Below, one piece after another: positions 50,977 through 59,466 of a DNA stretch of 64,000 nt. Positions within the stretch are counted from its first letter, which is position 1; the number at the start of each line of letters is the position of its first letter. The notes under the pieces are model-generated. The model saw only the letters and a list, made by a program, of their open reading frames with translations, ran no database searches and was not told the origin of the DNA. A program made the position numbers and the translations under genes. Source of the DNA: Arthrobacter ruber (lineage in GTDB: Bacteria; Actinomycetota; Actinomycetes; Actinomycetales; Micrococcaceae); the NCBI RefSeq assembly GCF_002954225.1, contig NZ_PPTH01000017.1, forward strand, positions 191,311 to 255,310. The letters are read 5' to 3'.

Positions 50977-51706
50977 GGGTCCGCCCCCCGTCCACGTAGA
51001 GGACGTGGCCGGTGACGAAGGCCGCCTGCCGGGATGCGAGATAGAGCACGGGGCCGGTGAGGTCGTCGACGGTGCCGAGCCGGCCGGCCGGAACCAGGCC
51101 CGTGTAGAGCTCACGCACGCCCGGGCGGTCGAGGTAGGCGCTGGTCAGGGCCGTTTCCACGTAGCCCGGCGCGATCGCGTTGACCGTCACCCCGCTGGCC
51201 GCCCATTCCCGCGCCATCACCCGGACGAGCTGGTTCAGTCCGCCCTTGCTCGCGGCGTAGGGCCCGTGGTCGGGATGGGCGAGCAGGCCCGAGACCGAGG
51301 AGCAGTAGATCTGCCGGCCGTACCCGGCGTCGACCATGATGCGGCCGGCGGCACGACCGAGGCGGAAGGCGCTGGACAGGTTGACATCGAGGATCCTGTC
51401 CCAGTCCTCGTCCAGAGTGTCGAGGATGGGCACGCGGTTGTTGATGCCGACCGCGTGCACGAGGATGTCCAGGCCCCCGAGCTCCGTCTGCGCGGCGCGT
51501 ACTGCCTGCTCGCACCCGTCGGTGGTCGTCAGATCAGCGGTGATGGTGCTCGCCGTACCGGCGAAGCCGGACAGGCGTTCCGCGTTCTGGTCAGCCACGA
51601 GCAACCGTGCTCCCGCCTGGAGGAAGGCTTCCGCGCAGGCCGCGCCGATGCCACCGGCACCGGCCACCAGCACCCGCTGATCCTCCATACCAAGCCAATC
51701 AGCCAA
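50969..51706 (-). CDS. SDR family oxidoreductase
   Basis: A classical SDR of about 245 residues: VLVAGAGGIGAACAEAFLQA for the cofactor, the Ser in IYCSSVSGLL, the active-site YAASK and C-terminal FVTGHVLYVDGG. The start is probably TTG 51706, with GGAGA eight bases before it; ATG 51688 and GTG 51745 are alternatives. It is the first structural gene after the GntR regulator, and a TGTATACA palindrome lies about 80 bases upstream. Likely oxidises a hydroxy acid or sugar acid in the pathway. Confidence 0.85.
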   Translation of the reverse strand: MADWLGMEDQRVLVAGAGGIGAACAEAFLQAGARLLVADQNAERLSGFAGTASTITADLTTTDGCEQAVRAAQTELGGLDILVHAVGINNRVPILDTLDEDWDRILDVNLSSAFRLGRAAGRIMVDAGYGRQIYCSSVSGLLAHPDHGPYAASKGGLNQLVRVMAREWAASGVTVNAIAPGYVETALTSAYLDRPGVRELYTGLVPAGRLGTVDDLTGPVLYLASRQAAFVTGHVLYVDGGRTLV

Positions 51707-51786
51707 GGAAGCATCTCCGATTCTCTGGGCAGAAAGCGTGGGCACCCGAGGGGCGCCGAGGTCCGTCGGTGCACCTCATTGGAGAC

Positions 51787-51794
51787 TGTATACA
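51787..51794. promoter_or_regulatory. TGTATACA palindrome, candidate FCD-GntR operator
   Basis: Minus-strand ATTGTATACAGT is a near-palindrome that fits the T-GT-x-AC-A pattern of FadR/FCD regulators. It is located in the 145-base gap between the GntR stop and the SDR start, at the head of the catabolic run. Confidence 0.55.
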
Positions 51795-51851
51795 ATTTGC
51801 GGACAGAATGTAACCCGCATCACAAAACTACTCCGGTCGGAGTCCGAACGG

Positions 51852-52541
51852 TCAGTTTTCTCGAGCGGAACCGGCCTCCAGGAAGGTCCTCAGGGCTTTC
51901 ACCGCGTGCTCGCGGTGCTCGTCCAGCAGGAGGATGAGCTTCTCGGTGTCCCGCTCCGCGAACGCCTCGATGATCAGGACGTGTTCGTCCTCCACGCGTG
52001 AACGGTTGGACTCCGATCCGTAGTAGACGAACCTGTAGGCGTCGGTCGCGTCCCACAGGATCTGGATCATCCGCTCCAGACGCGGCATCCCGGCTGCCTC
52101 CACGAGGATGAAGTGGAACCGCCGGTTCGCCTCGGTCATCCCCAGCAGGTCCCCTGCACCGCTCGCCGTCTCGACGTCCCGGGCAGCACTCCTGAGATCC
52201 TCCAGGACGGTGCTGCTGAGCGTCCTCGTCATCGCGACCCGTGCAGCCTCCCCCTCCAGCAGCTGCCGGATCCGGTACACCTCCAGCAGATCCGTGAGGG
52301 AGAGGGTGGCCACCCTGTGGCCACGGTGGGGTTCGTAGTGGACCTGCCCCTCGGACTCGAGGGTCTTCAGCGCTTCGCGGAGAGGGACACGGCTGACGCC
52401 GAACCGTTCCGCCAGTGCGTCCTGGCGGAGTGGCTGTCCGGGCAGGAACTCCCCGGCGATGATCGCCCGCCGGAGTTCGGCGAGCACGAAGGCCTGGGCC
52501 GTCGGCGGGCGTCTGGAGCCCTCCGTGGCATTGCTCGTCAT
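51852..52541 (-). CDS. GntR family regulator, FCD subgroup
   Basis: A 229-residue regulator with winged helix DALAERFGVSRVPLREALKT and HRGHRVATLSLTDLLEVYRI, then an FCD domain with FHFILVEAAGMPRLERMI and EDEHVLIIEAFAERDTEKLI. It heads the minus-strand run for TAXI/TRAP transport and catabolism and probably represses it in the absence of the substrate. It differs from the other FCD regulator (34115), so two separate signals may control the two halves of the block. Confidence 0.9.
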   Translation of the reverse strand: MTSNATEGSRRPPTAQAFVLAELRRAIIAGEFLPGQPLRQDALAERFGVSRVPLREALKTLESEGQVHYEPHRGHRVATLSLTDLLEVYRIRQLLEGEAARVAMTRTLSSTVLEDLRSAARDVETASGAGDLLGMTEANRRFHFILVEAAGMPRLERMIQILWDATDAYRFVYYGSESNRSRVEDEHVLIIEAFAERDTEKLILLLDEHREHAVKALRTFLEAGSAREN

Positions 52542-52659
52542 GAAACCAGTCCACTTCGTTCGGCACTCATCGTCCGAATTCTAGTCCGGGCGCAACGATC
52601 CGGTGGTCGCCGTCGAACGGTCCTGACGCTCCGCCCCGTCGGCGGTGGGATCCGGCCGA

Positions 52660-53298
52660 TCAGCTGTGGGTCGGTGGCACGGCGTCGTGGTTCATGCGCA
52701 GGCGCTTGGTGGCGAGATAGCCCCGGTTCTCGCTCCGCTCGGTCACCGCGAGGCCGCGGCGTTCCTTCACGGTGACACCGAGGGCCTCGAGCGCCTCCTC
52801 CTTCGCGGGATTCCCCGACAGGAGCCGGACGGTATCGATTCCCAGGTCCAGGAGGATGCCGGCTGCCTGGTCGTAGCGGCGACCGTCCACGGGCAGTCCG
52901 AGGGCGAGATTCGCGTCCACGGTATCGGCTCCGAGGTCCTGCAGTGCGTAGGCCTCGAGTTTGGCGAGCAGCCCGATGCCGCGTCCCTCCTGGCCCCTGA
53001 GGTACACCACCACGCCGGCGCCTTCCTCGTCGATGGCCGCGAGCGCGGCGTCGAGCTGGTCCCCGCAGTCGCACCGCCACGACCCGAAGGCATCACCGGT
53101 GAGGCACTCGCTGTGTACCCGGACGAGCGGAGCGCCGTCGAGGTCGTCGTCGTTCCCGCGCACGAGGGCGATGTGCTCGGCGGCGGTGTCATCGCGATAG
53201 CCGATCATGCGGAAGACGCCGTGCTGCGTGGGGAGGACCGTTTCGACGACCCGCGTGACCGCCACAGGCAGGGACGGGGACACGAGATGCGTGGACAT
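52660..53298 (-). CDS. ribA: GTP cyclohydrolase II
   Basis: Catalyses the first step of riboflavin synthesis from GTP. The 212-residue protein has the zinc-binding HSECLTGDAFGSWRCDCG cysteines, the catalytic region LRGQEGRGIGL and the GTP-binding RLLSGNPAKEEAL. It is a free-standing RibA rather than the RibBA fusion common in actinobacteria; RibB is encoded separately at 55526. It is transcribed away from the riboswitch operon, so it is not under that riboswitch. The start is ATG 53298. Confidence 0.93.
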   Translation of the reverse strand: MSTHLVSPSLPVAVTRVVETVLPTQHGVFRMIGYRDDTAAEHIALVRGNDDDLDGAPLVRVHSECLTGDAFGSWRCDCGDQLDAALAAIDEEGAGVVVYLRGQEGRGIGLLAKLEAYALQDLGADTVDANLALGLPVDGRRYDQAAGILLDLGIDTVRLLSGNPAKEEALEALGVTVKERRGLAVTERSENRGYLATKRLRMNHDAVPPTHS

Positions 53299-53443
53299 GA
53301 CATCAACCTTAGGAGCGGACGAGGACGCCGCGGAAGCCGACGTCATCCTGATCAACGCATGAACGACGCCGATTATTGCGTCGGGCGCATCCCGCAGCCC
53401 GGGTGGGAGTGGGTCGCGCCCCTGTGAAACAATGGACGCAGTA

Positions 53444-53581
53444 CGTGCTCCGGGGTCGGTGTAAGTCCGAACCGGCGGTGATAGTCCGCGACCCGCCTGA
53501 TGTTCCGCACCCGCGGAGCAGGGGCGGTTGAGCCGGTGGAATTCCGGGACCGACAGTCAAAGTCTGGATGGGAGAAGCACG
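53444..53581 (+). promoter_or_regulatory. FMN riboswitch (RFN element)
   Basis: Conserved RFN segments appear in order: GGGGTCGGTGTAAGTCCGAA, CCGGCGGTGATAGTCCGCGA, GAGCCGGTGGAATTCC, and GACAGTCAAAGTCTGGATGG, closed by CGTGCT (53444-53449) pairing with AGCACG (53576-53581). FMN binding should shut off the ribDEBH genes downstream. About 190 bases of leader separate it from ribD and hold the expression platform. Confidence 0.97.
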
Positions 53582-53773
53582 AACAGCAGGATCTGAGCGC
53601 TGCCCGTCGTACGGGTGGCGTCCGTCGTCGTCACTCGTGCCGCGACGTGTCCCCTGCTGCAGCCATTGCCCGGAGCCGTCGTATCGGTGAAGGATCGGCA
53701 TGGATCGTCCGCAGCGGCTCGTCGAAGCCAGCAGCCCCGCAGCAAGCGCCCTCGCCCCTGCCCGGACTCGTCG

Positions 53774-54814
53774 ATGAGCATGACGTCGGGCACCACCCGC
53801 GCGGAAGCGGACGCCATGCAGCGCGCCCTCGCGCTCGCCGCCCAGGGGGTCAGGGGCGCCAATCCGCTCGTCGGCGCCGTTCTCCTCTCACCCGAGGGCA
53901 CGATCCTCGGGGAGGGTCATCACCGGGGAGCAGGGACACCGCACGCCGAACCCGCCGCCCTCGCCGACGCCCGCGCCCGGGCGAACGACCCCCGTGGCGC
54001 CACCGCCGTGGTGACCCTCGAGCCCTGCAACCACACCGGCCGCACCGGACCGTGCAGCAGGGCGCTCATCGACGCCGGGGTGGCCCGCGTGGTCTACGCG
54101 GCCGACGACCGGAACGGCGCTGCCGCAGGCGGCGCCCAGCAGTTGCACACCGCCGGCGTCGAGTGCATCGGCGGCCTCGAGGCCGCCCGCTCGGAGCAGC
54201 TCAACGCGCGCTGGAGCTCGGCCACGGCCACGCACCGCCCCTTCGTCACCCTGAAATCGGCGCAGTCCCTGGACGGGCGGGTGGCGGCGCAGGACGGCAC
54301 GAGCCAGTGGATCACCGGCCCGGAGGCACGCGCCGACGGACACCGGATCCGGGCCCTGGCCGACGCCGTCCTCGTGGGGACCGGCACCGTCCTCGCGGAC
54401 GATCCCCGGCTGACGGCACGCACCGCCACTCCTGCTGGTTCGGATGCGATCGGTCTGCGGGTCGTCATGGGCAGGACACCCGTGCCGGAGGGCGCCGCCG
54501 TGCGGGGTCTCGGTTTCCTCCAACTGACCACCCACGACGTCCCCGAGGCACTGGACGAGCTCTACCGCCGGGGCGTCCGCCATCTCCTGGTCGAAGGAGG
54601 TCCGCGGATCGCCTCCGCCTTCCTGCAGGCAGGGGTGGTCGACGAGCTCTTCTCCTACATCGCACCGGTGATCCTCGGCGAGGGGACACCAGCCTTCCCG
54701 GACCTCGGCGTGCAGACACTGGCCGACGCGAGCCCCTGGAGGCTCGACGACGCCGGCGGCCCGGGCATGCAGCGATTCGGCGCCGACGTACGACTGCACC
54801 TCCACCCCGGGTGA
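53774..54814 (+). CDS. ribD: Bifunctional riboflavin deaminase/reductase
   Basis: The deaminase half has the zinc motifs HAEPAAL and EPCNHTGRTGPCSRALIDAG, and the reductase half begins RPFVTLKSAQSLDGRVA and ends with LLVEGGPRIASAFLQAGVVD. It performs the second and third steps of the pathway. About 346 residues, normal for RibD. ATG 53774 (or 53780) fits the family start; no ribosome site is visible, and the riboswitch leader may control translation. First gene of the rib operon. Confidence 0.94.
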   Translation: MSMTSGTTRAEADAMQRALALAAQGVRGANPLVGAVLLSPEGTILGEGHHRGAGTPHAEPAALADARARANDPRGATAVVTLEPCNHTGRTGPCSRALIDAGVARVVYAADDRNGAAAGGAQQLHTAGVECIGGLEAARSEQLNARWSSATATHRPFVTLKSAQSLDGRVAAQDGTSQWITGPEARADGHRIRALADAVLVGTGTVLADDPRLTARTATPAGSDAIGLRVVMGRTPVPEGAAVRGLGFLQLTTHDVPEALDELYRRGVRHLLVEGGPRIASAFLQAGVVDELFSYIAPVILGEGTPAFPDLGVQTLADASPWRLDDAGGPGMQRFGADVRLHLHPG

Positions 54815-54866
54815 CCCCGGCTCACCCCGCTCACCACTCCGACCGCTCCACCCGAAGGAAGAACCG

Positions 54867-55526
54867 ATGTTCACAGGAATAGTCTCCGAGCAGGGCCGCG
54901 TGGTCTCGCTCGATGTCACCCCCGACGGCGAGAGCGCCCTGCTCGTCTTCGAAGCCCCCGAGACCGGCAGGGATCTCGAGCCCGGCGCGTCGATCGCGGT
55001 CAACGGGGTCTGCCTGACGGCCGTCACCCTCGACGGCGCCAGCGGGCGCGTGGGCGTGGACGTGATGGGGGAGACCCTCCGCCGCACCACCACCGGCGAG
55101 CTGGAACCGGGTGCCCCCGTGAACCTCGAGCGGTGCGTCCCGGCCGGTGGGCGGCTCGACGGGCACGTCGTCCAGGGACACGTGGACGGCCTCGGCGTGC
55201 TGCTCGAGCGTGAGGACCTCGGTGCCTGGCACCGGCTGCGGTTCGGACTCCCGCAGAAGCTGGGACGCTACGCCGCGGAGAAGGGATCGGTGGCAATCGA
55301 CGGCGTCTCGCTCACCGTCACCGCCGTCAGCGCGCCCTCTGAGCAGGAGCAGTGGTTCGAGGTGGGGCTCATCCCCACCACCCTGCGCGAGACCGGCCTC
55401 GGCGCGAAGTCCATCGGCGACCCCGTCAACCTCGAGATGGACGTGCTCGCCAAGTACGCCGAGCGGCTCCTGGGCTTCGCCGCGGTGGACGCGCAGGGCG
55501 GGCCGCACGCCCCGGAAGCCCCGTGA
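54867..55526 (+). CDS. ribE: Riboflavin synthase alpha chain
   Basis: A 219-residue protein with two lumazine-binding repeats: [16 protein letters not shown] and [12 protein letters not shown] in the first, [12 protein letters not shown] and [12 protein letters not shown] in the second. It dismutates two 6,7-dimethyl-8-ribityllumazine molecules to riboflavin. GAAGGAAG precedes the ATG. The stop overlaps the ribB start by one base. Confidence 0.95.
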   Translation: MFTGIVSEQGRVVSLDVTPDGESALLVFEAPETGRDLEPGASIAVNGVCLTAVTLDGASGRVGVDVMGETLRRTTTGELEPGAPVNLERCVPAGGRLDGHVVQGHVDGLGVLLEREDLGAWHRLRFGLPQKLGRYAAEKGSVAIDGVSLTVTAVSAPSEQEQWFEVGLIPTTLRETGLGAKSIGDPVNLEMDVLAKYAERLLGFAAVDAQGGPHAPEAP

Positions 55527-56152
55527 TGGGCGAGATCCGGCTCGACACCATCGACGACGCCGTCGCGGCCATCACCGCCGGGCGTGCCGTCGTCGTCGTC
55601 GACGACGAGGACCGCGAGAACGAGGGCGACATCGTCTTCGCCGCCCAGGACGCGACCCCCGAACTCGTCGGATGGACGGTGCGCTGGACCTCGGGCGTGC
55701 TGTGCGTGCCAATGCGGGCGGAGGACGCCGACCGGCTCCTCCTGCCGCCCATGACGGCGGTGAACGAGGACTCGAAGGGCACGGCATACACGGTGTCCTG
55801 CGATGCGGCGAGGGGCGTCAGCACCGGCATCAGCGCAGCCGATCGTGCGCGCACCGCCACGGTCCTCGCCGATCCTGCAACGCTGCCGGCAGATCTCACT
55901 CGACCCGGTCACGTCTTCCCGCTCCGCGCGGCTCCCGGCGGGGTACGGGTGCGCCCGGGCCACACCGAGGCCGGCGTGGACCTCAGCGTCCTCGCCGGCA
56001 AGCGGCCCGCCGCCGTGATCGCCGAACTCGTGCACGACGACGGGTCGATGATGCGCCTTCCCGCGCTGCGCCGGTTCGCCGACGACCACGGGCTCCCGCT
56101 CGTCTCGATCGAGGACCTCGTCGCATACCTGCACGCCCGCGACGGCGCCTGA
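55526..56152 (+). CDS. ribB: 3,4-Dihydroxy-2-butanone-4-phosphate synthase
   Basis: A 208-residue RibB that makes the four-carbon unit of lumazine from ribulose-5-phosphate. [15 protein letters not shown] holds the acidic metal-binding loop, and [20 protein letters not shown] then [10 protein letters not shown] the substrate and catalytic residues. Unlike most actinobacterial copies it is not fused to a RibA domain. The ATG overlaps the ribE stop (TGATG). Confidence 0.93.
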   Translation: MGEIRLDTIDDAVAAITAGRAVVVVDDEDRENEGDIVFAAQDATPELVGWTVRWTSGVLCVPMRAEDADRLLLPPMTAVNEDSKGTAYTVSCDAARGVSTGISAADRARTATVLADPATLPADLTRPGHVFPLRAAPGGVRVRPGHTEAGVDLSVLAGKRPAAVIAELVHDDGSMMRLPALRRFADDHGLPLVSIEDLVAYLHARDGA

Positions 56153-56203
56153 CGGACATCCACCTGCACCACCCCATTTCCAGCACCCACCAGAAGGAGA
56201 ACC

Positions 56204-56686
56204 ATGAGCGGCCACGGAGCACCGAGCATCGACATCAGCGCACTGCCCACCCAGGACGGCGCACCCCTGCGCCTCGCGATCATCGCGGCGAGCTGGCACA
56301 CCCAGATCATGGACGGTCTGCTCGACGGCGCCCGTCGTGCGGCTGCCGAGGCCGGAGCGGAGGTGACCGAGATCCGCGTGCCCGGCAGCTTCGAGCTGCC
56401 CGTGGCCGCCGCGCGCGTGGCGCCGTCCTTCGACGCCGTTGCCGCTCTCGGCGTCGTGATCCGCGGTGGTACCCCGCACTTCGAGTACGTGTGCCAGGCG
56501 GCGACGTCCGGCCTCACCGAGGTGAGCGTCCGTACGGGCGTGCCGGTGGGGTTCGGGGTGCTGACCTGCGACACGGAGCAGCAGGGACTCGACCGCGCGG
56601 GGCTGCCCGGCTCGTCGGAGGACAAGGGGCACGAGGCCGTCTCGGCGGCACTGGCCACCGCAGCAGTCCTCCGCCGCTGGCGGTAG
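56204..56686 (+). CDS. ribH: 6,7-Dimethyl-8-ribityllumazine synthase
   Basis: A 160-residue lumazine synthase. [52 protein letters not shown] and [20 protein letters not shown] are standard. It condenses the products of RibD and RibB. AGAAGGAGA lies before the ATG. Last gene of the rib operon; the GC-rich core chromosome visibly ends soon after it. Confidence 0.95.
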   Translation: MSGHGAPSIDISALPTQDGAPLRLAIIAASWHTQIMDGLLDGARRAAAEAGAEVTEIRVPGSFELPVAAARVAPSFDAVAALGVVIRGGTPHFEYVCQAATSGLTEVSVRTGVPVGFGVLTCDTEQQGLDRAGLPGSSEDKGHEAVSAALATAAVLRRWR

Positions 56687-57036
56687 GACTGGCGACGGCG
56701 GCGGGGGGGTCCCTTGCTGCGCAGGCCCCGTTCGTGTTTCAACGTCAGTGCTACTCGGTGAAGCCAGCACTCGCGGCCATATACGTGCGTTCGCTTTCGC
56801 CAGCACTGAGTCGTGATGGTGCTGGTGGGCCGCACGAGGCTCGATTGCCGATAACAGCGCATACGAAATAGATATCGGCTTCGGGCGTCGAAGCTTCGGT
56901 CTGCTCAGGTGGTGTCGCGCAGAGCCACCTATTCGTGCAGCAGATCCTATGAACAATTTTCGGTCGAAAACACATTCAGACGGTTCTTGTGCGCGTCCAG
57001 CGGCTTGTGATATCTGAGTGCTGGCACTATCGATCC
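56687..57036. repeat. Gap with three copies of GCCAGCACT at the island boundary
   Basis: GCCAGCACT occurs at 56763-56771 and 56799-56807, and inverted at 57017-57025. The longer forms GCCAGCACTGAG (56799-56810) and the complement of 57014-57025 agree at 11 of 12 bases. CCAGCAC/GTGCTGG (56800-56806/56819-56825) also forms a hairpin. The inverted copy overlaps the possible -10 (CACTAT, 57025-57030) of the next gene. No gene was seen in this gap. Confidence 0.5.
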
Positions 57037-57687
57037 ATGACCAATCGGACCCTCACCGTTGCCGGTACCACCTATTCCGTCACTGACGCATTTGCACGAT
57101 TGAAAGGCTATCCGTGGAAGACACCGCTGGCCTTCGACCTACAAGGCACAGGAGAACCGGGCGTACTGACCACCGATGAGGTCATGCGCACACGGAAGGT
57201 CAGCTCACGAATGTCCTACGCACAGGCTGCCCGGTTCGTCGATGCAGCGGCTACAGCACCATGGGTCGATGCGACTGCGGACCTGGCTGACGCAGACCCG
57301 CAGGAAACGAGTGGACTGTTCAGCGGCATGACAGACCTGTACTGGCACTTTGCTGAAAGAACGTCCCCAGATGTAAGCATCGCGAAACTCTCAAAGGTCC
57401 TCTACCTGAAGTACCCAGCCCTCTACCCGATTCTGGACACTCATTTACTAAAGGCATACAAGCCGCAGACCCGGGGTCTGCGCAGGACCTACCGTGACTT
57501 CGGGGGGTACCAGCGAGCATGGGTTGTCATCCGCGAAGAACTCCTCGAGGCACGCACCACCGGTGCGATAGACGAACTGCGTCAACGGCTCCGCGACTTC
57601 GACTCGTCAGAGGACGACGAGGTGGCGCGGGTCCATCGGCTCGACAAGCTCACTGACCTTCGTCTGCTCGACATCTTGGTCTGGTGA
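57037..57687 (+). CDS. DUF6308-like protein
   Basis: A 216-residue soluble protein. LKGYPWKTPLAFDLQGTGEP near the N-terminus, RKVSSRMSYAQAARFVDAA, APWVDATADLADADP, YWHFAERTSPDVSIAKLSKV and LYLKYPALYPILDTHLLKAY resemble what I recall as DUF6308, an actinobacterial family of unknown function. The codon use is a little less GC-rich than that of the rib genes. ATG 57037 follows a possible -10 closely and has no ribosome site. A role in the defence-like island is only suggested by position. Confidence 0.6.
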   Translation: MTNRTLTVAGTTYSVTDAFARLKGYPWKTPLAFDLQGTGEPGVLTTDEVMRTRKVSSRMSYAQAARFVDAAATAPWVDATADLADADPQETSGLFSGMTDLYWHFAERTSPDVSIAKLSKVLYLKYPALYPILDTHLLKAYKPQTRGLRRTYRDFGGYQRAWVVIREELLEARTTGAIDELRQRLRDFDSSEDDEVARVHRLDKLTDLRLLDILVW

Positions 57688-57811
57688 GGATGCCATGCCG
57701 TCCACGCAATGCTCGAGCATTTATACCGCTCTCGTAAGGAAGCTTCATGGGTACTGAGAAATTTGGTGAGAAAATTCGCGCCTCAATAGAAAATAATTTT
57801 CTGCTAAGAAT

Positions 57812-58354
57812 CTATTTTCGAGTCAGGTGGTCAAATAGTGGATCAAGTGGAGAGAAGGAAACTGGGGCAGTCTTAAGTTCCTTTCCGGTTGCGTGCTCCC
57901 AGAAGGTTACGACTGTCTCAAAACCTCGTTCCCTAAGGTTCTCGATTACCGGTAAATAATCTCTGTCTCCAGAAACAAGAACAACTTTATCCCCAGGCTT
58001 CATGTACTGGAATGAATCAGAGAGTATCTGTGTAGCTATGGCAACATCGACTTGTTTTTCTTTGTTTGCCGCATTTCTGGCAAAAGTAAAGACTTCGAAA
58101 CCTTCTTTTTTAGCAAGCTCCCAGAGGGAGTCGTTGTCTGGTGGCAAAGATCCAAACAAGCTTGAGCGGCCAATCTGCGCAGTATCAGGGCAAATACATT
58201 TATATAATTGACCAAAATCATACGTCCATGATGGGTCGCTAATTCCTTTATTCATTGCTTCACGTATATCTTTAGCTAAGCCATTCTTTACTGCACTTAG
58301 TCGCATTCCTTCAATCCATACGTTGGAATTATCAACATAGACATAGAGTGTCAA
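57812..58354 (-). CDS. NYN domain (PIN-like nuclease) protein
   Basis: A 180-residue protein of LabA/NYN type. YVYVDNSNVWIEGMRL carries the first conserved Asp and Asn, KQVDVAIATQILSDSF the middle acidic residue, and VVLVSGDRDYLPVIENLRER with the DxD the last, so the metal site of a PIN-like RNase looks intact. It is strikingly AT-rich compared with its neighbours, which indicates recent transfer. The TTG start at 58354 has GAAAGG eight bases before it and lies inside the 3' end of a truncated methyltransferase frame. The target is unknown. Confidence 0.75.
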   Translation of the reverse strand: MTLYVYVDNSNVWIEGMRLSAVKNGLAKDIREAMNKGISDPSWTYDFGQLYKCICPDTAQIGRSSLFGSLPPDNDSLWELAKKEGFEVFTFARNAANKEKQVDVAIATQILSDSFQYMKPGDKVVLVSGDRDYLPVIENLRERGFETVVTFWEHATGKELKTAPVSFSPLDPLFDHLTRK

Positions 58355-58817
58355 AACTTGAACCTTTCAGCGGTCTGATTTTAGTATTTACTGTACCATT
58401 GATAACGGTGTGAAAAGGTTTATCACCTCCACGCTCGACCGTGCCGTCTGGACGAAGCCCCGGGTATATCCAGTCTCGGAACTCGGCTACCAGGATGAGG
58501 TCATCACGCTCGACCGTGCGAATTTCATCTTCCGCACTGTCGAGAAGTGAGATTTCGACAGTATCCCCTTGAAGTGCTTCAACGCGCCACAAACGCTTGT
58601 CACCAGCAATCGTGGATCCCCTAGGAGGAAGGACGCGGACCTTGCTTCCTTTGCGGATTTTGTGGCCGGCGAGCTCGACAGCTTCAGGGGCGTGCCGCTC
58701 GAAGTTGAGTTCAAAAGGCAAACGCTCCTGCAGCGGCTGGATCTCGCTCTCGAGATCCTTGCCAAGTTGCGGGTCGAGCTGCTTGGCAGCGCGCAGAAGG
58801 TCGGTAAGTCGTGACAT
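58332..58817 (-). pseudogene. 5' remnant of a site-specific DNA methyltransferase (type III Mod-like)
   Basis: The first ~141 residues match the N-terminus of Mod-type methyltransferases as I know them: SRLTDLLRAAKQLDPQLGKD, LNFERHAPEAVELAGHKIRK, KGSKVRVLPPRGST, VAEFRDWIYPGL and VERGGDKPFHTVING. In intact genes this is followed by ENFHAL and the DPPYNTG catalytic motif. Here the frame turns at about 58395 into unrelated AT-rich sequence and stops at 58332, inside the NYN gene. The methylase core and the paired res gene are missing, so this is a remnant. Confidence 0.75.
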
Positions 58818-59033
58818 CCCCATCCTTACTTCTACATGAATGAAGCCCGTGCTCCTCGCAAGCAGCGCGGGACGAACTCACTCCGAACCCTACCTGCGCT
58901 ATGCAGATGGAACGAAGTGCAGCCAGAAGCAGGCGGATACTAGGGGTATCTGTACAGAACGTAGACGGACCGTCCTCGCGCCCCAGCAGGTCATGCCTCT
59001 AGGGACCGTTCGTAGTCTTCGCGACACGCCAAG

Positions 59034-59465
59034 CTAAGGGTTGCTAAGAACAACGGCGAGGCAGGCATGCATCTCGCTCAATAGCGCGTCAGCCCGTACT
59101 CGATCGGGCATCTCCCCAGCTGCATGCATGTACTTGTTCCGTTGGTTCACGATCGAAGCCATCCATGCTTCCTTCTCGCCTTGACTCAACGCACCCTTGA
59201 TTAGAAGGCGCTTCATATAGTCTCCGAGACTGTAGTCGGACGGTTGGAGCCAACTCTTAGCAGTAAGGAGTTCGCGAAGCGTGGTATCGAGCGCACGAGT
59301 TGTGTGTAGCACGGCGAGCAACCAACCGCTATGTTGTGCAATCCTCGATGTCGCATCAATACGCGCGAGTTCTCCAGTGATTGCGGTCAATTTTGGTGAG
59401 TTCATCAGATGGGAGTGGCCGCTAATAAGAATATTAAGCGTCAGCAATCTGTTTTTAGAGTTCAT
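59034..59465 (-). CDS. Small HEPN-like protein with RNxxxH motif
   Basis: A 143-residue, probably all-helical protein. RNKYMH at residues 109-114 is an exact RNxxxH motif, the catalytic signature of HEPN RNases, set in a helix (WMASIVNQRNKYMHAAGEMP) as in that superfamily. I recognise no specific family beyond this. The start, ATG 59465, comes one base after the stop of the upstream gene, so the two proteins are almost certainly made together. GC content is lower than in the core genes. A toxin-like or abortive-infection role is an inference. Confidence 0.6.
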   Translation of the reverse strand: MNSKNRLLTLNILISGHSHLMNSPKLTAITGELARIDATSRIAQHSGWLLAVLHTTRALDTTLRELLTAKSWLQPSDYSLGDYMKRLLIKGALSQGEKEAWMASIVNQRNKYMHAAGEMPDRVRADALLSEMHACLAVVLSNP

Positions 59466-59466
59466 T

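Noticed and set aside
57747-57959. Open frame of 70 codons on the plus strand, start ATGGGTACTGAG
   Set aside because: It runs antisense into the 3' end of the NYN gene, which has clear domain motifs; no other support.
58840-59037. Open frame of 65 codons on the plus strand between the methyltransferase remnant and the HEPN gene
   Set aside because: No ribosome site, no motif; it covers the expected promoter region of the minus-strand remnant.
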